64,000 nt of DNA from Olivibacter sp. SDN3. Lineage in GTDB: Bacteria > Bacteroidota > Bacteroidia > Sphingobacteriales > Sphingobacteriaceae. Position 1 is the stretch's first letter. The number at the start of each line of letters is the position of its first letter. The translations under genes and the position numbers were made by a program. The notes below the pieces were generated by a model, which was not told the origin of the DNA, did not search any database, and was given only the letters and a program-made list of their open reading frames with translations. Below, piece after piece: positions 27,687 to 37,248 of the stretch. The stretch covers positions 1,922,001-1,986,000 of the forward strand of contig NZ_CP060497.1 of the NCBI RefSeq assembly GCF_014334135.1, in the 5' to 3' direction.

Positions 27687-27799
27687 TAGACATTATTCAT
27701 TATCTATTTATAACATTGTCTTTATTATGCCCTCAGTGCAACCCTTATTGAAGGTCTAGCAGGAGGAGTCTAATTGCTGTTAAAAAGTAAATTACCTCA

Positions 27800-28726
27800 A
27801 TGAAAAACATTTTCTACCTTAATATATATGTATATTTATTAATCGGGGCGTGCTCCTTTTCAACTGCTAACAGTGATCGTTATAACACGTCGTGGCAGAT
27901 AAAACTGAAATCTACAGATGATCTTTATCGCTTTCTAACGTATCACGAGCAGAGGGTTCCATTGGTGAGTGCGCATAGGGGCGGACCCGAACCGGGTTAT
28001 CCTGAGAATGCTATTGAGACCTTTGAGCGGAGCGCTAGCAAACAACCATTAATTATCGAGTGTGATATAGCCTTGAGTAAAGATTCCGTGCTGGTAATGA
28101 TGCACGATGATAAATTGGACAGAACAACTACCGGCGAAGGCTTTGTGCATGACTATACGTTAAATGAGCTGAAGCAGCTTCACCTGAAGGATAATGAAGG
28201 GAAAGAGACAACATTTAGTATTCCTACTTTGGATGAAGTACTTAATTGGGGAAGAGGTAAAGTGATTTTTACTTTAGATGTCAAGCGGAGTGTGCCCCTG
28301 GCCTTGGTCGTTGATGCGGTAAAGCGGAATAAAGCTTCGGCATATTCGGTGATTATTACATACAATGCAACGCAGGCCTCGGAGGTTTACCAGATTGCGC
28401 CAGATTTGATGATCTCCGCGAGTATAAAAAAAATTGACGATTTAATAAGACTCGATGATTATGGTATTCCTGACAATAGGCTGTTGGCTTTTGTAGGCGT
28501 AAGTGAACCAGATACCTTGTTGTATAAGCAATTGCATGAACATGGCATTATGTGTATAATAGGTACTATGGGCAACCTCGATAATCGTGCAAAACAGCGT
28601 GGCGATGATCTCTATTATAAACTGATAACACGTGGAGCAGATATTATTTCCACCGATAGGCATCATGAAGCGGGTGTCCAACTTGCTAGATATCGTAAAG
28701 ACCATCAGCTTACTTTACCGAAATAA
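27800..28726 (+). CDS. Glycerophosphodiester phosphodiesterase family lipoprotein
   Basis: 308 residues. Lipoprotein signal with the lipidated cysteine at C18 (LIGACSF). The TIM-barrel GDPD domain follows with the catalytic SAHRGG (H59, R60), PENAIETF, the metal-binding IECDI (E87, D89) and MMHDD (H102). It should hydrolyse glycerophosphodiesters at the periplasmic face or cell surface. Substrate range cannot be judged. It lies 34 bp upstream of gldA and is likely cotranscribed. Confidence 0.9.
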   Translation: MKNIFYLNIYVYLLIGACSFSTANSDRYNTSWQIKLKSTDDLYRFLTYHEQRVPLVSAHRGGPEPGYPENAIETFERSASKQPLIIECDIALSKDSVLVMMHDDKLDRTTTGEGFVHDYTLNELKQLHLKDNEGKETTFSIPTLDEVLNWGRGKVIFTLDVKRSVPLALVVDAVKRNKASAYSVIITYNATQASEVYQIAPDLMISASIKKIDDLIRLDDYGIPDNRLLAFVGVSEPDTLLYKQLHEHGIMCIIGTMGNLDNRAKQRGDDLYYKLITRGADIISTDRHHEAGVQLARYRKDHQLTLPK

Positions 28727-28760
28727 TGAAATCTAAGTGAAAAAGTGTTAAACCTTTATT

Positions 28761-29468
28761 ATGTCATTAACCGTAACGCATGTAACCAAAAAATATGGAA
28801 AAGACTGTGTGGTGAACGATATCTCTTTTGATCTGAGAAACAATGAGGTTGTCGGTTTTCTTGGCCCAAATGGTGCAGGAAAATCAACTATTATGAAAAT
28901 GATTACAGGTTATTTGAGGCCAGATAAAGGGGTGATTAGGGTAAACGGAATGGACGTTCGCAAGGAAACCCTTGAGGTGAAGAAACTAATTGGTTATCTT
29001 CCGGAAAACAACCCTCAATATGCTGATATGTATGTTGTGGAGAATTTACAGTTTTTAGCGGATATACACCAAATCAACGATGTAAAAAAAAGGATAAACG
29101 ACGTACTTGAGGCTGTAGGGTTTATGGAAGAAAAGAGAAAAAAGATAAAACAGCTATCAAAAGGATACAGGCAGCGTTTAGGTATTGCACAGGCATTGCT
29201 TCACAATCCTCCTATATTAATTCTCGATGAACCTACTTCAGGGCTCGATCCGAACCAATTGCAGGGAATACGGCAGTTAATACGAAAACTTGGAAAGGAG
29301 AAACTAGTCATTTTTTCGACACATATCATGCAGGAAGTAGAAGCGGTTTGCGAATCGGTAATGATGATAAACAAAGGAGAAATAGTTGCGGGATTTCCGC
29401 TGAACAAAATGCCGGAATTGTTTGATGGGAAAGGTTTGGAGGCAATTTTTAGTGAGTTGACAAGTTGA
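28761..29468 (+). CDS. gldA: GldA-type ABC transporter ATP-binding protein
   Basis: 235 residues. Walker A GPNGAGKSTIMKM (about 36-48), ABC signature LSKGYRQRLGIAQAL, Walker B PILILDEPTSGLDP and the H-switch FSTHIMQEVEA are all present. The match to gliding-motility GldA is strong, and the gldF-gldG fusion two genes downstream supports it. With GldF and GldG it forms an ABC transporter linked to gliding; many non-gliding Bacteroidota keep it. A beta-barrel gene lies in between. Confidence 0.88.
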   Translation: MSLTVTHVTKKYGKDCVVNDISFDLRNNEVVGFLGPNGAGKSTIMKMITGYLRPDKGVIRVNGMDVRKETLEVKKLIGYLPENNPQYADMYVVENLQFLADIHQINDVKKRINDVLEAVGFMEEKRKKIKQLSKGYRQRLGIAQALLHNPPILILDEPTSGLDPNQLQGIRQLIRKLGKEKLVIFSTHIMQEVEAVCESVMMINKGEIVAGFPLNKMPELFDGKGLEAIFSELTS

Positions 29469-29565
29469 TTATAGGAAGTTTTGATGAGGAATAAACATTA
29501 TGGCATGCTTTATGTTAATTAATCTAGTATAATTAACAAAATTAGGTAATTAACAATTGAAAACT

Positions 29566-30153
29566 ATGAAACGTTTATTTTTATTTTCTGTATTCTTATT
29601 AAGTGGCTTTCTGGCTGTTAACGCGCAAAATGTAGACGTTAATCGACCGCAAACATCAGAGAGCGTAGGATTAGCACCTATTCAGCGAGGAAACTGGATG
29701 GTAGGTGGTAGCATTGGTTCTCTAGGATATAACTTTAGTTCAGAAACATTTAATATCAATATTGAACCTAGAGCAAGTTATTTCGTTTCTGATGGTATTG
29801 CAATAGGTTTAACTTTGGGCGGAGGGTTAGCCACCAGAAAGGAAGCCGATAATATTTGGAATTATAAATTAGCACCACACGTAAGGTATTTTTTTCCTGA
29901 GGGATCTTCGTCAACTGGGCGTTTCTTTGGTGAAGGTGAAGTGGGTATTGGTGGATCTACAGCTACTTCAGATGTAGCTTTCCTAGCAGGTATAAAAGCT
30001 GGTTACGCACATTTTATCACTAGAAGTGTAGCGTTAGAAGCTGCTTTAGGGTATACGTATTCAAAAGCAGATATCTCTTCATCTAACTCTATTTCAGGAC
30101 TAGGTGTTAGCTTAGGTTTCCAGATTTATCTTCCTGGACAAGGTAATAGATAG
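29566..30153 (+). CDS. Small outer-membrane beta-barrel protein (OmpX/porin-like)
   Basis: 195 residues from the ATG at 29566 (MKRLFLFSVFLLSGFLAVNAQ, signal peptide). The mature chain shows repeated amphipathic strands: GNWMVGGSIGSLGYNFSS, FNINIEPRASYFVSDGIAIGLTLG and LAPHVRYFFPEG, ending with GLGVSLGFQIYLPGQ. This fits an 8-10-stranded outer-membrane barrel. It sits between gldA and gldFG and ends at its own bidirectional terminator, so it looks like a separate unit. Confidence 0.82.
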   Translation: MKRLFLFSVFLLSGFLAVNAQNVDVNRPQTSESVGLAPIQRGNWMVGGSIGSLGYNFSSETFNINIEPRASYFVSDGIAIGLTLGGGLATRKEADNIWNYKLAPHVRYFFPEGSSSTGRFFGEGEVGIGGSTATSDVAFLAGIKAGYAHFITRSVALEAALGYTYSKADISSSNSISGLGVSLGFQIYLPGQGNR

Positions 30154-30162
30154 TAGTTGATT

Positions 30163-30214
30163 ACTAAAACAAAAAAGGTGTCTTCTGACCAGAAGACACC
30201 TTTTTTGTTTTAGT
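30163..30214. terminator. Bidirectional terminator, 24-bp perfect inverted repeat
   Basis: Positions 30163-30186 are exactly complementary to 30191-30214 around a GACC loop. The GC core AGGTGTCTTCT is flanked by A6/T6 tracts and the complementarity continues past the tracts, as in the hairpin at 9761. Confidence 0.9.
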
Positions 30215-30252
30215 CCGTTTTTTTATACCTTCGGCTAGTTTTTACCTAAATA

Positions 30253-32670
30253 ATGGCAAGTTCCGTGTATAGTGTCTATAGAAAAGATATTTCTACTTAT
30301 TTTAACTCCCTTGTTGGATATATAACCATCGGCTTATTTTTACTTGTTACCGGACTTTTTCTATGGGTTTTCCCCGAAACCAGCATCATTCACCATGGTT
30401 ATGCATCACTGGAGAGCTTCTTTGCACTTGCGCCCTATATTTTTATGTTTTTAATACCCGCAATAACTATGAAAAGCATTGCGGGAGAGAAAAGTGAGGG
30501 AACTTATGAATGGCTAATAACAAAACCAATTACAACTGGTCAATTGATAGTGGCAAAATATTTGAGTAGCTTAACAATTGTTGTCCTAGCTATTATTCCT
30601 ACTTTTATTTATTACGTAAGCATTTATTTACTTGGAGCGCCTAAAGGAAATATTGATACGGGAGCAGTTATTGGATCCTATATAGGACTATTTTTGCTAG
30701 GTGCTGTTTTTACCGCTATCGGTATACTTATATCCGCGCTAAGTAACAACGTAATTGTTGCCTTTTTAATCAGTGCTTTTCTTTCTTTCTCAATTTTTAT
30801 AGGCTTTGATTTTGTAGCAGACCTCATGGTGGAAGGTTTATCCGATGTATGGCTTTTTTTAGGAATGAATAGTCATTATCAATCGGTAAGCAGGGGGGTG
30901 CTGGATCTCCGTGATTTTGTTTTTTTTCTAAGCTATATCGTATTTTTTTTATTATTAACCTACTGGTGCATGTCAGACAATCGCCAGACGCTGAACACTA
31001 TTGGTAGACGATTGATAGGGGTAATTGCTATTGCCGGCGTACTTAATTATTTGGTTTCTTTTTTTTTCTTAAGAATTGATTTTACTGCTGAAAAAAAACA
31101 CACTTTATCTCCTATTTCTAAGCAAGTGTTGCAGACGCTAACGGATGAGCTTCAGATTGCCGTTTTTCTTGACGGAGATCTTCCTGTGGGCTTTAAACGC
31201 TTACGAGATGCAACAAAAGATTTAATGGTTGATTTGAAAATTTATGCGGGTGGCCACGTGAAATATACGTTTATCAACCCTTTGGAAGAAGGGAGTGCAG
31301 ATGGGGAAGACTTTGCAAGAGCATTGATCAACCGAGGTATAGAACCTACTCAACTAAGTGTAAAAACCGAAGGAGGATTAATGCAAAAGGTTATTTACCC
31401 AGCAGCGGTCTTAATATATGGAGATGAGGAATTGCCTATTTATCTCTTGCAAAACAATCGGTTTGTAAATGCCGAAGAAGCGTTGAACAATTCGCTTCAA
31501 AATTTGGAATATACGTTTATCAACGCGATTAAGAAACTTACATCAGGAGGTAGGCCTATTATTGCATTTACGGAGGGTCACGGTGAATTGAATGATATGC
31601 AGCTATATGATGCCATGCACAGCCTCGCCGGTAGTTATCAGGTCGGGCGGTTAAACCTGGATTCCGTAAGCTTGGCTACTTTGGAGCAGATAAGTACTAT
31701 CGTGGTTGCGCGACCACAATATGAATTCGCTGAGTTGCATAAATTTAAACTTGACTATTTTGTGCAGCATGGAGGAAAAGTGCTGTGGGCAATTAATCAA
31801 ACGCAAGCAGACTTAGATAGCTTGCGTACTTCAGGTGAGCAAGTGGCAGTTGGTAGAAAGCTGAATCTTGACGATATGTTGTTTAAATATGGCGTTCGGT
31901 TAAACTATAATTTAGTAGTCGATTTGAATTGTGCACAAATCCCATTAAGTGTAGGCAATATTGGTGGGGCAAGTCAATTTCAGCTTGTTCCTTGGGTATA
32001 CCATCCGATATATATACCTCAATCAGCACACCCTATTGTAAAAAATATTGATGCTATAAAAGGAGCGTTTGTAGGAACCATTGATACGCTTTCCGTTACG
32101 GAAATTCAGAAGCAAACCATTTTAAGCACTTCTTCTTTTAGCAAAGAAGTTCATCTCCCCACAGTTATTTCACTGGAAATGGTTTCCAAGGAACCTCATC
32201 CCGAAGAATTTCGAGAAGAACCAAGGGTGGTTGGGGTAGTTCTTGAGGGAATTTTCCCGTCAATTTTTGCTAATCGCCCTATACCCGTTGGGCTACTCGA
32301 AAGTACCTTAATCCAATCAAACAACAAAGAGGTGTTGGCAAATAAAATGGTCGTTTTGGCTGATGGAAATATACTAAAGAATGAAATTAACGTAGAGGAA
32401 AATGTGCCTTACAACCTAGGTTGGGACCGCGCTACCCGGCAACAGTACGGAAACAAAACATTTTTTCTCAATGTTATTGATTACCTAAATGATGATAGCC
32501 AGATCATTTCACTCCGGGAAAAAGAGGTCAAATTACGACTATTGGATAAAACACAGCTTAAACAGCGGAAGTTTTATTGGCAGTTTGTTAACCTAGGTGC
32601 CCCACCTTTATTATTGATACTCCTGGGTATTATGCAACAATATCTCCGGAAGCGCAAGTTTGCACATTAA
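30253..32670 (+). CDS. GldF-GldG fusion: ABC permease joined to auxiliary/substrate protein
   Basis: 805 residues. Residues 1 to about 245 form a GldF-like permease with six hydrophobic segments, including TMKSIAGEKSEGTYEWLITKPIT, typical of ABC-2 permeases. From about 250 the chain is GldG-like: one membrane helix (about 255-272), then FTAEKKHTLSPISKQVL, the large periplasmic ABC auxiliary region with FINAIKKL and GHGELND, and a C-terminal helix (LGAPPLLLILLGIMQQYLRKRK). The reading frame is continuous. In Flavobacterium gldF and gldG are separate genes. It pairs with gldA upstream. The 3' end overlaps the convergent gene by 4 bp. Confidence 0.9.
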   Translation: MASSVYSVYRKDISTYFNSLVGYITIGLFLLVTGLFLWVFPETSIIHHGYASLESFFALAPYIFMFLIPAITMKSIAGEKSEGTYEWLITKPITTGQLIVAKYLSSLTIVVLAIIPTFIYYVSIYLLGAPKGNIDTGAVIGSYIGLFLLGAVFTAIGILISALSNNVIVAFLISAFLSFSIFIGFDFVADLMVEGLSDVWLFLGMNSHYQSVSRGVLDLRDFVFFLSYIVFFLLLTYWCMSDNRQTLNTIGRRLIGVIAIAGVLNYLVSFFFLRIDFTAEKKHTLSPISKQVLQTLTDELQIAVFLDGDLPVGFKRLRDATKDLMVDLKIYAGGHVKYTFINPLEEGSADGEDFARALINRGIEPTQLSVKTEGGLMQKVIYPAAVLIYGDEELPIYLLQNNRFVNAEEALNNSLQNLEYTFINAIKKLTSGGRPIIAFTEGHGELNDMQLYDAMHSLAGSYQVGRLNLDSVSLATLEQISTIVVARPQYEFAELHKFKLDYFVQHGGKVLWAINQTQADLDSLRTSGEQVAVGRKLNLDDMLFKYGVRLNYNLVVDLNCAQIPLSVGNIGGASQFQLVPWVYHPIYIPQSAHPIVKNIDAIKGAFVGTIDTLSVTEIQKQTILSTSSFSKEVHLPTVISLEMVSKEPHPEEFREEPRVVGVVLEGIFPSIFANRPIPVGLLESTLIQSNNKEVLANKMVVLADGNILKNEINVEENVPYNLGWDRATRQQYGNKTFFLNVIDYLNDDSQIISLREKEVKLRLLDKTQLKQRKFYWQFVNLGAPPLLLILLGIMQQYLRKRKFAH

Positions 32671-34166
32671 TTTTCCCGTTTCATGGAACCTGTTTCCCTA
32701 AAACGGGTATGCCAGCTGAAAGCTTCAGCTAACAGATGTGGTGTTTGTCCTCCTACCTCTTTTACCGCCCTTTCGAAATAAGCGCGCAACTCTTCTTTAT
32801 AATCAGGATGAACGCAGTTTTCAATGATGAGGGGTGCTCGTTCTCGAGGAGCTAAACCCCTTAGATCAGCATAACCGATATCGGTAACCACGATATCTAC
32901 ATTATGTTCGTTATGGTCCACATGCGATACCATTGGTAAGACGTGCGAAATACGGTTTTCTTTGGAAGCTGCCTGTGTTACAAATATACTCATGTGGGCA
33001 TTCCGCGCAAAATCGCCCGATCCTCCAATGCCATTCATCATATGCGTGCCACCGATGTGTGAAGAATTTACATTGCCGTAAATATCAAATTCGATGGCAG
33101 TATTGATACCAATAATGCCCAACCTTCTGATTACCTCTGCCGAATTGCTGATGCTCTGTGGGCGTAAAACAATTTTATCCTTATATTTTTTGAGATGTTT
33201 AAAAACCCGGTCGTAACAAGTTGTTGATACCGTGATAGAAGCTGCAGAAGCAAAGGTTAATTTACCGCTATCGATCAGGTCGAAAGCGCTATCTTGCAGC
33301 ACTTCAGAAAACATCGTGAGGTTTTCAAAATCCGATTGTGCTAAACCTGCTAAAACGGCATTCGCTACTTTTCCAATACCCGCCTGTAAAGGCCTGAGCG
33401 ATTTGGTTAATCTGCCCTGGGCGACTTCATTGTTGAAAAATGCAATAAGATGATTGGCTATAGCGGCTGTTTTTGTGTCAATTATGGCAATATCAGCAGG
33501 ACTGTCTTGTTTATTACTGAATACGATGGCGACAATTTTTTCGAGATCAATTGATATCGTTTTAGAACCGATCCTATCGTTGGGATTATAGATGTCAATG
33601 GCTTTCCTTTCGGGATATGGAGCGGGAATATAGACGTCATGTAAGCCATAAACATCAGTGGTTATCGCAGTATTTAATTCTACAATCACCTTTTTTGCTC
33701 TTTGGGCAAAAATCGGTGAATTTCCAACAGATGTTGTAGGCACAATTTCACCGTTTGCAGTGATGTAAGCGGCTTCGATAATTGCGATATCAATGTCGGG
33801 AAGCTGGCGGTCTGTAAGTAGCTCACTGGTTTCACTCAAGTTTTGGTCGACAAAGATAACATCTCCACTATTAATAGCAGCCCGAAGAACTTTATCTACC
33901 TGAAAAGGCATACGTCTTTTGAGAATACCAGCATTTGTTAACTTTGCATCGGTATCATGCCCTAGTGAAGCTCCCGTTAAAAGTGTAATTTGTATGGGAT
34001 TTACTTGGTTTCGCTTGGCTAGTGCCGGGAGGATAATTTTGCTATCTCCCGCTTTTGTGAAACCACTGGAGGCAACAATATCGTTGTCGCGGAAAAAGTC
34101 TAAGGCTTTTTCCACTGTTGTTACCTTATGATGTAAGCCAGACGCTTGAATTCTGTCGAGATGCAT
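32667..34166 (-). CDS. Acetyl-CoA hydrolase/transferase (class I CoA-transferase)
   Basis: 499 residues, usual length. The likely catalytic glutamate is E288 in FSEVLQDS, matching the family SEVLQD motif. Other marks are EFDIYGNVNSSHIGGTHMMNGIGGSGDFARNA and YADLRGLAPRERA. These proteins move CoA between acetate, succinate and related acids (AarC/Cat1 type) or hydrolyse acetyl-CoA; a succinyl-CoA:acetate CoA-transferase is likely but not proven. It stands alone, facing gldFG, with an overlapping stop (TTAA). A near-consensus TAACTTTA lies upstream. Confidence 0.88.
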   Translation of the reverse strand: MHLDRIQASGLHHKVTTVEKALDFFRDNDIVASSGFTKAGDSKIILPALAKRNQVNPIQITLLTGASLGHDTDAKLTNAGILKRRMPFQVDKVLRAAINSGDVIFVDQNLSETSELLTDRQLPDIDIAIIEAAYITANGEIVPTTSVGNSPIFAQRAKKVIVELNTAITTDVYGLHDVYIPAPYPERKAIDIYNPNDRIGSKTISIDLEKIVAIVFSNKQDSPADIAIIDTKTAAIANHLIAFFNNEVAQGRLTKSLRPLQAGIGKVANAVLAGLAQSDFENLTMFSEVLQDSAFDLIDSGKLTFASAASITVSTTCYDRVFKHLKKYKDKIVLRPQSISNSAEVIRRLGIIGINTAIEFDIYGNVNSSHIGGTHMMNGIGGSGDFARNAHMSIFVTQAASKENRISHVLPMVSHVDHNEHNVDIVVTDIGYADLRGLAPRERAPLIIENCVHPDYKEELRAYFERAVKEVGGQTPHLLAEAFSWHTRFRETGSMKREN

Positions 34167-34346
34167 GTCGATGAGTTTAGTAAGGGTTAATAAAGTTAGC
34201 TATAAATATTTCTATATGCTGCAATTATACTATATTTAACCGCTAGGGGTTTATTATTGATAGCCATAGTTTTATTCTTAATTGTCAAACAACGATTTTA
34301 CATGATAATCGGAAGCGCGTGTGTCCGTATTTTTACACTAGATGTT

Positions 34347-35156
34347 ATGAATGAAAAATACTACATTGTAGACGTTGATAGAAAACAGGAGACTATATAT
34401 TGTTATCACAATCAAATGGGAGAAAAACTAATCCCAAGCCATAGTCATAAGAAAGGACAATTCTTGTATACAGAAGGAGGAGTGGTGTTTGTAAAAACAA
34501 TGGAGAAATCATACTTCCTGCCGGCAAGACATTATATGTGGATTGCGCCTGGTGTTGAGCATAGCATTCACCCTAGCTCTCCTCAGGTAATTATGCGAAA
34601 TCTCTATTTCCCCATCTATCCAGAGGAAGATGCGTTTTACTTTAACACCAGTATACACCCGGTAAACGACCTGCTATTAGAGCTGATGTTATTTACCAAT
34701 CGATGGAATGGCCATATTGAACCTTCTGATAAATCGTCATTTACCATAGTAGAAGCGATAAAAATGCTCTTACCGCAAGTGAGTAATTTTTCACTTCCGC
34801 TCGAACTTCCCCTGGCGAAAGATAAGCGGTTGAAAGCATTGGTAGCTTACTTAGAGGAAAATTTAAGCAAGGATATTCTTTTTAATGAAATTGCTAGTCT
34901 GTTTGGTTTCAGTCCGCGTTCCTTATCCAGATTATTTCAGAAAGACTTGGGGATGTCATTTATTCAATATCTAACTGCATTGCGCATGTTGAAGGCTTTA
35001 CAGTATCTGCTGGAAAAATCATTAACAGTTAATGAGGTGGCGCTGCAGGTGGGATACAATAGTTTGCCAACTTTTAGCAATACTTTTCAGAAGTTGATCG
35101 GTGTAAGGCCAAGTGAGTATGTGAAAATGAATACACCCGGCCTTCACAACTCATAA
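34347..35156 (+). CDS. AraC-family transcriptional regulator
   Basis: 269 residues from the ATG at 34347; the longer non-ATG start adds a poor hydrophobic extension. The N-terminal cupin-like sensor (about 20-110) is followed by a C-terminal AraC domain (about 170-265) with two HTHs: LFNEIASLFGFSPRSLSRLFQKDLG and TVNEVALQVGYNSLPTFSNTFQKLIG, ending VRPSEY. It is divergent from the CoA-transferase gene (180 bp) and could regulate it; that is inference. Confidence 0.9.
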   Translation: MNEKYYIVDVDRKQETIYCYHNQMGEKLIPSHSHKKGQFLYTEGGVVFVKTMEKSYFLPARHYMWIAPGVEHSIHPSSPQVIMRNLYFPIYPEEDAFYFNTSIHPVNDLLLELMLFTNRWNGHIEPSDKSSFTIVEAIKMLLPQVSNFSLPLELPLAKDKRLKALVAYLEENLSKDILFNEIASLFGFSPRSLSRLFQKDLGMSFIQYLTALRMLKALQYLLEKSLTVNEVALQVGYNSLPTFSNTFQKLIGVRPSEYVKMNTPGLHNS

Positions 35157-35197
35157 CTTTTTTTAACTTTCTCCATTCTTTTTATTATCATTGCGCT

Positions 35198-35205
35198 TAT
35201 ATTTG
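35198..35205 (+). promoter_or_regulatory. -7 element TATATTTG just before dnaN
   Basis: Exact TAnnTTTG match ending 6 bp before the dnaN ATG. If used, transcription would begin at or next to the start codon. No TTG box was found 19-21 bp upstream. Confidence 0.5.
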
Positions 35206-35211
35206 ACAGAC

Positions 35212-36336
35212 ATGAGATTCATAGTTTCTACTTCAACTTTACTTAAACAATTGCAGGCTGTAAATGGTGCTTCTAGCAGTAGCACGGTATTGCCTATTTT
35301 AGAAAATTTTTTGTTTGAAATTAAAGACAATGGATTAACTATTTCAGCCACAGATTTGCAAACCAGCATGATCACGTCTTTGCAAGTGGAGTCAAAAGAA
35401 GAGGGGAAAGTAGCTATTCCTGCAAAAATCCTAATAGAAACCTTGAAAACGTTACCTGACCAACCGATTGCTTTTTCTGTGGATATGCAAACTTATGCCA
35501 TTGAAATTAGCGCCGGGGATGGTAAATATAAGTTAAGTGGAGAAAATGCTGAAGATTTTCCAAAGATTCCGGTAGTTGAAAACCCTTCTTCGGTAAGTGT
35601 TCCCGCATCAGTGCTTGCTGAAGCGATTAATAAAACAATTTTTGCGGTGAGTAATGATGAATTACGGCCAGCAATGACCGGAGTGCTTTGTCAGCTAACA
35701 CCGCAGAATACAACCTTTGTTGCAACAGACGCTCATAAACTGGTGCGCTATAGAAGGTCGGATGTTCGTTCTGAAAACGTTGCCTCCATGATTCTTCCCA
35801 AAAAAGCATTAACATTGCTTAAAAGCTCCCTTCCTTCTGACGATGTCGATGTGGCCGTTGAATATAATAATACGAGCGCTTTCTTCAAATTTGGCAATAT
35901 ACATTTAATCTGTAGATTGATTGATGAGCGTTACCCCGATTATGAGGCAGTAATACCTCAAGTGAACCCTAATAAATTAACGATTGACCGGGTACTTCTT
36001 TTAAATTCATTACGTCGAGTAGTTATTTTCGCAAACAAAACAACGCATCAGGTTCGTTTGAAAATTACAGGTAGTGAATTGCATATCTCTTCAGAAGATT
36101 TAGATTTCTCTAATGAGGCGCACGAAAGATTGAGCTGCCAGTATGAAGGAGAAGATACCGAAATAGGCTTTAATGCCAAATTTTTGATTGAAATGTTAGG
36201 GAATTTGGAATGTGAAGAAGTGGTGTTGGAGATGAGCACGCCGAATAGAGCGGGTTTGCTTTTGCCGTCTGTTGAGGAGGAAAATGAGAATATTCTCATG
36301 CTGGTTATGCCAGTTATGCTCAACAGTCCTAATTAG
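35212..36336 (+). CDS. dnaN: DNA polymerase III sliding clamp (beta subunit)
   Basis: 374 residues from the ATG at 35212, the standard clamp length, starting MRFIVSTSTLLKQLQAV; the earlier in-frame start is rejected. Three topologically similar beta domains are recognisable (about 1-118, 125-250, 255-374), with SGENAEDFPKIP and the C-terminal MLVMPVML. It forms the dimeric ring that tethers replicative polymerase and binds many repair partners. No dnaA, recF or gyrB is adjacent. Confidence 0.96.
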   Translation: MRFIVSTSTLLKQLQAVNGASSSSTVLPILENFLFEIKDNGLTISATDLQTSMITSLQVESKEEGKVAIPAKILIETLKTLPDQPIAFSVDMQTYAIEISAGDGKYKLSGENAEDFPKIPVVENPSSVSVPASVLAEAINKTIFAVSNDELRPAMTGVLCQLTPQNTTFVATDAHKLVRYRRSDVRSENVASMILPKKALTLLKSSLPSDDVDVAVEYNNTSAFFKFGNIHLICRLIDERYPDYEAVIPQVNPNKLTIDRVLLLNSLRRVVIFANKTTHQVRLKITGSELHISSEDLDFSNEAHERLSCQYEGEDTEIGFNAKFLIEMLGNLECEEVVLEMSTPNRAGLLLPSVEEENENILMLVMPVMLNSPN

Positions 36337-36397
36337 CCTTAGCTAGCGGCTAAAGGATATATTGAATGAATTACCCTTTTTTTAATTGATAACATCT

Positions 36398-37060
36398 GTG
36401 GAAATAATCACCTCTGTAATAGACTTTATCTTACACATTGATAAACATCTAGTGGAAATTGTGAATGATTATCAAACGTGGACATACCTGATTTTATTTC
36501 TGATTATTTTTGCAGAAACCGGTTTAGTTGTAACGCCTTTCTTGCCTGGAGATTCTCTGTTGTTTGCCGCGGGCGCTATCATTGCAAAACCGGAGACGGA
36601 TCTTCAGATTTTTGTAATGTGCGGACTGCTCATTATCGCAGCTATTTTAGGAGACCTGGTAAACTACCATATAGGTAAATATGTAGGGCCAAAAGCCTTT
36701 AGTGGAAAATACAAATTGCTGAAGAAAGAATACCTGGAAAAGACACAGCAGTTTTACATCAAACACGGAGGCAAAACAATTATCTACGCGCGCTTTATAC
36801 CGATTGTACGTACGTTTGCTCCTTTTGTTGCTGGTATCGGTACAATGAGTTACAGCAGATTTGCCTCGTATAACGTTATTGGAGGAATTATCTGGGTTGT
36901 TGCATTTTTGTTTTTGGGATACTATTTCGGTGGTTTACCCGTTATAAAGAACAACTTTACTTATGTAATATTTGCTATTATATTATTATCCGTATTACCT
37001 GCGGTGGTTGAAATGTTTCGAGGGAAAAAAGAATCTCGACGGCAACCGGCCGAAGAATAA
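36398..37060 (+). CDS. DedA-family membrane protein
   Basis: 220 residues with a GTG start at 36398 (a TTG at 36386 is the alternative). Family marks: [22 protein letters not shown] near residue 45, [13 protein letters not shown], and [25 protein letters not shown] with the conserved arginines. DedA proteins are polytopic inner-membrane proteins implicated in flipping undecaprenyl phosphate or phospholipids and in membrane homeostasis. The C-terminus is basic. It lies 61 bp after dnaN and just before the ribosomal cluster promoter. Confidence 0.9.
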   Translation: MEIITSVIDFILHIDKHLVEIVNDYQTWTYLILFLIIFAETGLVVTPFLPGDSLLFAAGAIIAKPETDLQIFVMCGLLIIAAILGDLVNYHIGKYVGPKAFSGKYKLLKKEYLEKTQQFYIKHGGKTIIYARFIPIVRTFAPFVAGIGTMSYSRFASYNVIGGIIWVVAFLFLGYYFGGLPVIKNNFTYVIFAIILLSVLPAVVEMFRGKKESRRQPAEE

Positions 37061-37142
37061 AAGGTGATATCTTACTATACCTTAAGATTTCTGTTGCGAG
37101 TTAAATGCATCTCTAGCATTAAAAAAAATAATTCGCTAAGTA

Positions 37143-37173
37143 TTTGATAGTTAAAGGAAGTTTCCTATCTTTG
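37143..37173 (+). promoter_or_regulatory. Full promoter TTTG-N19-TATCTTTG of the ribosomal protein cluster
   Basis: TTTG (37143-37146) and TATCTTTG (37166-37173), 19 bp apart. It is followed by a leader of about 70 nt with a small hairpin (GAAGC...GCTTC) before the rplC ATG. It indicates that the cluster is initiated at rplC. Confidence 0.8.
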
Positions 37174-37248
37174 CCGTCCCTTTATGGGATTACTATGTCT
37201 TGAACGAAGCCCTACTGCTTCGATGGGCAATAAAAGAAATTAAAGAAA

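Noticed and set aside
27769-27778. AGGAGGAG before the GDPD gene as a ribosome-binding site
   Set aside because: It is over 20 bp from the ATG, too far to act as a Shine-Dalgarno.
37061-37248. A small or broken rpsJ before rplC
   Set aside because: The gap of 188 bp is too short for S10 (about 100 codons) and no S10-like frame is seen.
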